Below the pieces are notes generated by a model. It was given only the letters and a program-made list of their open reading frames with translations, was not told the DNA's origin and did not search any database. Below, one piece after another: positions 11,312 to 15,105 of a DNA stretch of 15,105 nt (its first letter is position 1; the number at the start of each line of letters is the position of its first letter). Source of the DNA: Calditrichota bacterium. Lineage in GTDB: Bacteria > Calditrichota > Calditrichia > RBG-13-44-9 > J075. The stretch covers positions 1 to 15,105 of the forward strand of contig JAJRYW010000299.1 of NCBI GenBank assembly GCA_024275555.1, read 5' to 3'. The position numbers and the translations under genes are program-made.

Positions 11312-12754
11312 CTAAAAGACTCCCGGGAAAAACACGGTAATGCTTAAGAAGATGGCTGCGAGCAGCATAAGCTGCAGGAACAGCGGGAACATAAATTTAA
11401 GCCAGGCCTGGTAAGGAATATTTGCCAGGCTGAGCATGGCCATCAGCACCCCGGAGGTGGGAATGATGGTATTGGAGAATCCGTCTCCACAGGTAAAGGC
11501 AAAGACCGCGGTTTGGCGGCTCAGCCCCAGCACATCGGCCAGCGGGGCCATCAGCGGCATGGTGACGGCGGCCTGGCCGGAGCCGGAAGGAATCAGAAAG
11601 TTGAGCATCGTTTGAAAGAGCAGCATCCCCTGGGCGGCCACAAAGTTGGGGAAGTGCTGCAGGGATACCGCAGCAGAGTGGATCAGGGTGTCCATAATCT
11701 GGCCGTCGCTCAGCACCACTTCGATGCCCCGGGCAAATCCGACCACCAGGGCGGCCACCACCATCTCTTCCATCCCTTTTACAAAGGCGCCGGCCGCCTC
11801 ATCGAGGGGCAGGCGGGCCGCAATCACGGCTACAATCCCCATCAGGAAAAAGCCCCCGGCCATTTCGGAAAGCCACCAGCCCCAGGATTCTACTGCGTAA
11901 AGAATTCCTACAAAAATAACTGCGCTGCTGAGCAAAATAGAGAGGTGAGTGCGGGTCAGGGCAACCGAATCATACTGATGATCGCCTTCCCGGTCGGGTA
12001 AATCGGCAACGACTGATGCGGACGGGTTGCGCTTGATTTTTGCCCCGTAACGAAGCAGGTAGATGATGGTCACGGTCATGCTGACGATCCAGAAAACCGC
12101 CCGGAAAGGCACGCCGCTGTTCAGCGGCAATTCGGCAATTCCCTGGGCAATATTGACCGTAAAGGGATTGGTGGTAGCCGCGGCAAAACCGACAACGGCG
12201 GCTAAGAGCACAATCGATAATCCGTAGACCCGGTCATACCCCATCTCCCGGGAGATGATCAGGAACAGCGGTATCAGGGGGATAAACTCCTCCCCCATCC
12301 CCAGGGTCGACCCGCCAACACCGATGGCAATCATCAGAATAATGGTCAGCCCATTTGCCGAGGCGCGAAAGATGTGCATCAGCTTTTGGATGGCGGCGGT
12401 AATTGCCCCGGTATGCTGAAGAATCCCCAGCACCCCGCCAATAATGAAGATGAAAAAGATAATATCGCCGGATTTTTCCATGCCGCGGGGAATGGCGCTT
12501 AAAAACTGGGTAAGGCTTACCGGGGAGACTTTGCCCTCCTGCGAGTCGCCAAGAAAAACCCCTTTTAGACTGATGTGTTTTTCTTTTTTCTGGAAGGTTC
12601 CCGGCAACACCACGGTGCGCTCTAAATTTCCTACCTGACGTTTTTCGCGCTGGTATTCTCCGGAAGGAATCACATAGGTGAGCAGGCTGCAAAAAAAGAT
12701 GACCGCGGTTAACAGGATGAACACATGGGGGATTTTAAAGCGTGCGCTACTCAC
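11312..12754 (-). CDS. YfcC/DcuC-family membrane carrier
   Basis: The 480-residue protein opens with FKIPHVFILLTAVIFFCSLL and TYVIPSGEY, the standard start of the YfcC family. About 11-12 hydrophobic segments follow. Conserved patches GGSTLGMGEEFIPLIP (147-162), AAATTNPFTVNIAQGIA (191-207), NFLIPSGSGQAAVTMPLMAP (385-404) and CGDGFSNTIIPTSGVLMAML (422-441) form the paired re-entrant loops typical of this dicarboxylate/amino-acid carrier superfamily. Substrate is not predictable; relatives are annotated as C4-dicarboxylate, basic amino-acid or peptide carriers. The start is GTG (12754), with AAAGGAG 6-7 nt upstream; an ATG three nucleotides earlier runs straight into TGA. It is divergent from the thiol-redox cassette, and the 175-nt gap probably carries both promoters, although none stands out. 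No T-tract terminator is seen downstream. Confidence 0.9.
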   Translation of the reverse strand: MSSARFKIPHVFILLTAVIFFCSLLTYVIPSGEYQREKRQVGNLERTVVLPGTFQKKEKHISLKGVFLGDSQEGKVSPVSLTQFLSAIPRGMEKSGDIIFFIFIIGGVLGILQHTGAITAAIQKLMHIFRASANGLTIILMIAIGVGGSTLGMGEEFIPLIPLFLIISREMGYDRVYGLSIVLLAAVVGFAAATTNPFTVNIAQGIAELPLNSGVPFRAVFWIVSMTVTIIYLLRYGAKIKRNPSASVVADLPDREGDHQYDSVALTRTHLSILLSSAVIFVGILYAVESWGWWLSEMAGGFFLMGIVAVIAARLPLDEAAGAFVKGMEEMVVAALVVGFARGIEVVLSDGQIMDTLIHSAAVSLQHFPNFVAAQGMLLFQTMLNFLIPSGSGQAAVTMPLMAPLADVLGLSRQTAVFAFTCGDGFSNTIIPTSGVLMAMLSLANIPYQAWLKFMFPLFLQLMLLAAIFLSITVFFPGVF

Positions 12755-12929
12755 ATCAAACTCCTTTGAAATGGGTTAGAAAAAGCTGATAAGCTAATAG
12801 GCAACGCCCCGAATGTCAATAGCTACCTATGAGCTTGTATCTTTTATTTTGGTTCTGCATCCAAATAGAGAATTTGCTAAAAGGGCTCAAGAGGTTGAAG
12901 CGTTATCGCTGATGCAAGGAGCAGGGCAG

Positions 12930-13136
12930 ATGATTAAAAAAGATATTTACATCGAAGATTTGATCGAGCAAGTACCGGAATCGGTGCAATTTTTGATGAA
13001 GAGGCACATCCGCTGTATTGCCTGCGGCGAGCCGATCTGGGGCACCCTGGAAGAAGCCGCGCGGGAAAAGGGCTATTCCGATGCGGAAATCGATCAGATT
13101 GTCGATGAACTAAACCAATTGGCAACACAGCCCTAG
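12930..13136 (+). CDS. DUF1858-domain CxxC protein
   Basis: The 68-residue product matches the DUF1858 pattern: IYIEDLIEQVPESVQFLMKR, then HIRCIACGEPIWGTLEEAAR (a CxxC pair at residues 29-32), then a C-terminal helix. DUF1858 domains occur alone or fused to hybrid-cluster and other redox proteins; the cysteines could form a disulfide or bind metal. The frame is open from 12813, but AAGGAG lies 8 nt before the ATG at 12930 and the domain begins right there. It is the first gene of a cassette with the disulfide oxidoreductase (34 nt later) and OsmC genes, which suggests a thiol-transfer role. That role is inferred from context. Confidence 0.82.
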   Translation: MIKKDIYIEDLIEQVPESVQFLMKRHIRCIACGEPIWGTLEEAAREKGYSDAEIDQIVDELNQLATQP

Positions 13137-13170
13137 CGCTGGTAAAAAATCAATACATAAGGAGTTAGTT

Positions 13171-13818
13171 ATGGGTTTAATACCTGAAGACGATCGCAAA
13201 GTAATCCGGGAGCGCCTGGACGCCATGGAACAGCCGGTCAAGATTATTAATTTTACCCAGGAGTTGGAATGTATGTATTGCAAGGAAACCCGCCAATTAC
13301 TGGAAGAGTTGGCCGAACTTTCCGACAAGATTTCCCTGGAGGTTTACAATTTTGTAAACGACAAAGAAGCGACGGCGAAATACAACATCGACAAAATCCC
13401 GGCAACGGTAATCGAGGGCGACCGGGATTACGGCATCCGGTTTTACGGGATTCCCTCCGGCTACGAGTTCAGCACGCTCCTGGAAACCATTCTGATGGTC
13501 TCCCGCCGGGATTCGGGGCTATCCAAAGAGACCCGGGAAAAACTGCAAACGATCACCCAACCCACCCGGTTGCAGGTGTTTGTTACCCCCACCTGTCCCT
13601 ACTGTCCCCAGGCGGTGTTTCTGGCCCATCAATTTGCTATGGAGAACGAGCACATCACCGGCGACATGGTGGAGGCAACCGAATTCCCGCACCTGTCGCA
13701 GCGTTACCGGGTCATGGGCGTTCCCAAGACCATCGGCAATGACGAGCCGCTTGCCGAAGGCGCTCTGCCGGAACCGGCGATGGTGGATAAACTGTTATCC
13801 TTAATCACCAAAAACTAA
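13171..13818 (+). CDS. Protein disulfide oxidoreductase (PDO, two thioredoxin folds)
   Basis: The 215-residue protein is a tandem of two thioredoxin folds. The N-terminal unit has CMYC (Cys34-Cys37) and its cis-proline in KIPAT (Pro77). The C-terminal unit has the glutaredoxin-like CPYC (Cys142-Cys145) in VTPTCPYCPQA and cis-proline in GVPKT (Pro185). This is the PDO/glutaredoxin-like family best known from thermophilic archaea and bacteria, where it makes or reduces disulfides in cytoplasmic proteins. There is no signal peptide. In most such proteins the C-terminal site does the catalysis; the N-terminal CMYC site here is intact. AAGGAG lies 7 nt before the ATG. It is the middle gene of the cassette, with OsmC 14 nt after its stop. 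Confidence 0.92.
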   Translation: MGLIPEDDRKVIRERLDAMEQPVKIINFTQELECMYCKETRQLLEELAELSDKISLEVYNFVNDKEATAKYNIDKIPATVIEGDRDYGIRFYGIPSGYEFSTLLETILMVSRRDSGLSKETREKLQTITQPTRLQVFVTPTCPYCPQAVFLAHQFAMENEHITGDMVEATEFPHLSQRYRVMGVPKTIGNDEPLAEGALPEPAMVDKLLSLITKN

Positions 13819-13832
13819 GCAAGGAAAAGATT

Positions 13833-14294
13833 ATGACATCAGAACATCCGCGTTTCAGCCTGGATTTAAAACGGATCTCCGGTTATCAATTTGAGACAAA
13901 CTTTGATTGGGAAGCGGCCTCGTTATTGCTGGATGAGCCGGCGCCGCTGGGCGAGAGCAAGGGCCCGAACGCCTCCCGGTTAGTCGGGGCGGCGGTGGGC
14001 AATTGCCTGAGCGCCAGTTTACTGTTTTGCCTGCAAAAGAGCAAGCAGACCGTCCGGAGCCTGCACACCCACGTGGAAGGCGAGCTCATCCGCAACGAAC
14101 GGGGCCGCCTGCGCCTGGGACAGATCGAGGTAACCATCACCCTCGACGTAGAAAGCGAACAGCCGCAACGGGTAAAACGCTGCCTGGATTTGTTTGAAGA
14201 TTACTGCGTGGTCACGGCCAGCATCCGTAAAGGAGTGCCGGTTCGCGTGGCCGTCAAATCTCCCCGGGGCGAATTGCTTTACCAGGCGGAGTAA
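13833..14294 (+). CDS. OsmC-family peroxiredoxin-like protein
   Basis: The 153-residue product has the OsmC fold signature: GPNASRLVGAAVGNCLSASL, with the first catalytic cysteine at Cys58, and the second in LFEDYCVVTASIRKGVPV, Cys125. OsmC/Ohr proteins reduce organic hydroperoxides with this Cys pair and are recycled by dithiols or lipoyl proteins. Two extra cysteines (66, 117) are present. Lys and Arg positions differ from classical Ohr, so it belongs to the broader YhfA-like OsmC group whose substrates are not well defined. AAGGA lies about 7 nt before the ATG. It is the last gene of the DUF1858-PDO-OsmC cassette; the PDO is a plausible reductant. Transcription probably ends at the strong hairpin at 14470-14506. 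Confidence 0.88.
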   Translation: MTSEHPRFSLDLKRISGYQFETNFDWEAASLLLDEPAPLGESKGPNASRLVGAAVGNCLSASLLFCLQKSKQTVRSLHTHVEGELIRNERGRLRLGQIEVTITLDVESEQPQRVKRCLDLFEDYCVVTASIRKGVPVRVAVKSPRGELLYQAE

Positions 14295-14469
14295 ATGCAA
14301 TCTTTACTTCCGGAATCCCGGGAAAGCGTGCCGGCAGCAGCGCGGTGCGGAAAATAAAGCATTGTTTTTTGTAACGCCGGTGAATCCCGGGCATCAAAAG
14401 TTTGTAGTCAGTTTTGCATTAACATCTCCACATGCCTAGGCCGTAAGGTTGGCATACGATCAGCTCTCC

Positions 14470-14506
14470 CATCCCCCTCTAACCCCACGAGAGGGGGATG
14501 TTTTTT
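14470..14506 (+). terminator. Strong rho-independent terminator of the redox cassette
   Basis: CATCCCCCTCT (14470-14480) and AGAGGGGGATG (14490-14500) are an 11-bp perfect stem with a 9-nt loop, followed by six T (14501-14506). It is the first such structure after the OsmC stop. A related phrase recurs in reverse orientation at 14805-14829 (CCCTTCGAAGGG followed by GGGGTAGGGGGATG), so it may also be a repeat-family member recruited as a terminator. The stretch 14295-14469 in between holds only a weak stem, ATGCC/GGCAT around 14432-14455. Confidence 0.7.
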
Positions 14507-14572
14507 AAACAATCCTCATTAGCGTTATTAATTCAGTAACTACTTCTACTTTAACACTTTAGTTTTCATGTC

Positions 14573-14585
14573 GCCCCTATGGGGC
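14573..14585. repeat. Short GC hairpin
   Basis: GCCCC-TAT-GGGGC, a 5-bp stem with a triloop, in AT-rich surroundings. It resembles the hairpin at 14966-14980 in stem sequence and loop size. Confidence 0.5.
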
Positions 14586-14661
14586 TTATAGACCCGTGAA
14601 TTCGTATGAGAATGAAATTGTTTGAATGTGATGAACGAGTTTCCCATGAAATTTCCCCAGC

Positions 14662-14694
14662 CCGGCCCTCCCCGAAATCGGGGAGGGAGGCCGG
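14662..14694. repeat. Long GC-rich palindrome
   Basis: CCGGCC (14662-14667) pairs with GGCCGG (14689-14694) and CTCCCCGA (14668-14675) with TCGGGGAG (14678-14685), leaving only a 3-nt bulge and a 2-nt centre. A partial echo, CCCGATTTCGGG, follows at about 14700-14711. No T tract follows on either side, so it is more likely a palindromic repeat than a terminator. Confidence 0.6.
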
Positions 14695-14804
14695 TTCCCC
14701 CCCGATTTCGGGCTTCGTCGTGAGCTCAGCCGAACAGGGGATTAAGGGGGGACATTACCATTGCATGAAGGCAACTACACAAATACATTTAAGTGTATGG
14801 AGTT

Positions 14805-14829
14805 CCCTTCGAAGGGGGGTAGGGGGATG
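14805..14829. repeat. Palindrome related to the 14470 hairpin
   Basis: CCCTTCGAAGGG (14805-14816) is a perfect 12-bp dyad, followed by GGGTAGGGGGATG. The reverse complement, CATCCCCCTACCCCC, closely matches the left arm and loop of the terminator at 14470. The two are probably copies of one dispersed repeat in opposite orientation. Confidence 0.5.
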
Positions 14830-14965
14830 TCATTGAAAAGCAAACGTAAGCGCCCCATAATTATTATACACTCAATACATTTCATCTTTTCGGAAACGAA
14901 TTCACGTCTCAATAAACACTATAAATTATTCTTATTCCGGCGCTTCGCAGCGGGCTTTCTTATTT

Positions 14966-14980
14966 TGCCCCTTCGGGGCA
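14966..14980. repeat. TTC-triloop hairpin next to transposase end
   Basis: TGCCCC-TTC-GGGGCA forms a 6-bp stem, followed by GCCCTTTC. A neighbouring CGCTTCGCAGCGGGCTTTC (14941-14959) has a similar hairpin-plus-CTTTC layout, also like the hairpin at 17-32. They lie just outside the stop codon of the transposase fragment. Confidence 0.45.
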
Positions 14981-14986
14981 GCCCTT

Positions 14987-15105
14987 TCAACATGTATTTC
15001 GCTGTGCCAGTATTTTTGCGGTAGCCACATGGCTGCCATTTTGATAAGGCGTCTTAGGCGGTGGTGGCTTTTTAGGACCACGCGGATGTTTTTTGTATTT
15101 GCTAA
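14987..15105 (-). CDS. C-terminal end of a probable IS4-type transposase (runs off the window)
   Basis: On the minus strand, from the right edge to a TGA at 14987-14989, an open frame of 38 codons reads SKYKKHPRGPKKPPPPKT then PYQNGSHVATAKILAQRNTC. The basic, proline-rich RGPKKPPPP followed by HVATAKIL (usually HVSTxxLL) is the ending I associate with IS4-family DDE transposases. The catalytic part would lie beyond the window, so I cannot tell whether the element is intact. No terminal inverted repeat could be fixed; the palindromes at 14941-14980 may mark the element boundary or be flanking repeats. Confidence 0.5.
   Translation of the reverse strand, partial: SKYKKHPRGPKKPPPPKTPYQNGSHVATAKILAQRNTC

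Noticed and set aside
14295..14357. 20-codon ORF starting with ATG directly after the OsmC stop
   Set aside because: No ribosome binding site beyond coupling, no recognisable sequence and too short to support.

Overview
The window is 15.1 kb of bacterial chromosome, mostly moderately GC-rich, with one clearly AT-richer block (about 4474-7550) and an AT-rich left edge. No rRNA or tRNA is visible, so taxonomy is inference only. The gene set (a PDO-type protein disulfide oxidoreductase, dodecin, a YfcC-type carrier, a GAF-SpoIIE phosphatase) together with many short intergenic GC-rich palindromes would fit a Calditrichota/FCB-group-like genome, possibly thermophilic or anaerobic. I cannot prove that from the sequence.

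Layout, left to right. 1-370: AT-rich, with a good sigma70-like promoter reading rightwards and a terminator for the minus-strand genes. 371-2673 (minus): a two-gene signalling operon, a sensorless histidine kinase followed by a GAF-SpoIIE/PP2C phosphatase, overlapping by 4 nt. Its 5' leader can fold so that the kinase ribosome binding site is hidden. 2941-4452 (minus): a compact operon of an FMN reductase, dodecin (flavin storage) and an HD-domain nucleotidase. 4561-7786: a former type I restriction-modification locus. A decayed hsdS end (4656-4882) is followed by an intact 830-residue helicase-nuclease fusion, then 11 nt later by a broken hsdR start (7480-7542) that gives way to a REP-like repeat and decayed sequence. 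7784-8226: a tiny membrane ORF on the minus strand, a heptamer tandem repeat and two multi-stem palindromic elements.

8227-11112: proC (plus) with its own promoter and structured leader, converging on a PrpC-type PP2C phosphatase and a PrsW intramembrane protease (both minus). 11312-12754: a YfcC/DcuC-family carrier (minus). Divergent from it, 12930-14294 (plus) is a three-gene thiol-redox cassette: a DUF1858 CxxC protein, a two-thioredoxin-fold disulfide oxidoreductase and an OsmC-family protein. 14295-15105: a strong terminator, a cluster of palindromic repeats and, at the right edge on the minus strand, the C-terminal end of what looks like an IS4-type transposase.

The most notable item is the helicase-nuclease gene caught between hsdS and hsdR remnants. 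It looks like a defence gene once embedded in a type I R-M operon and kept intact while the host operon decayed.
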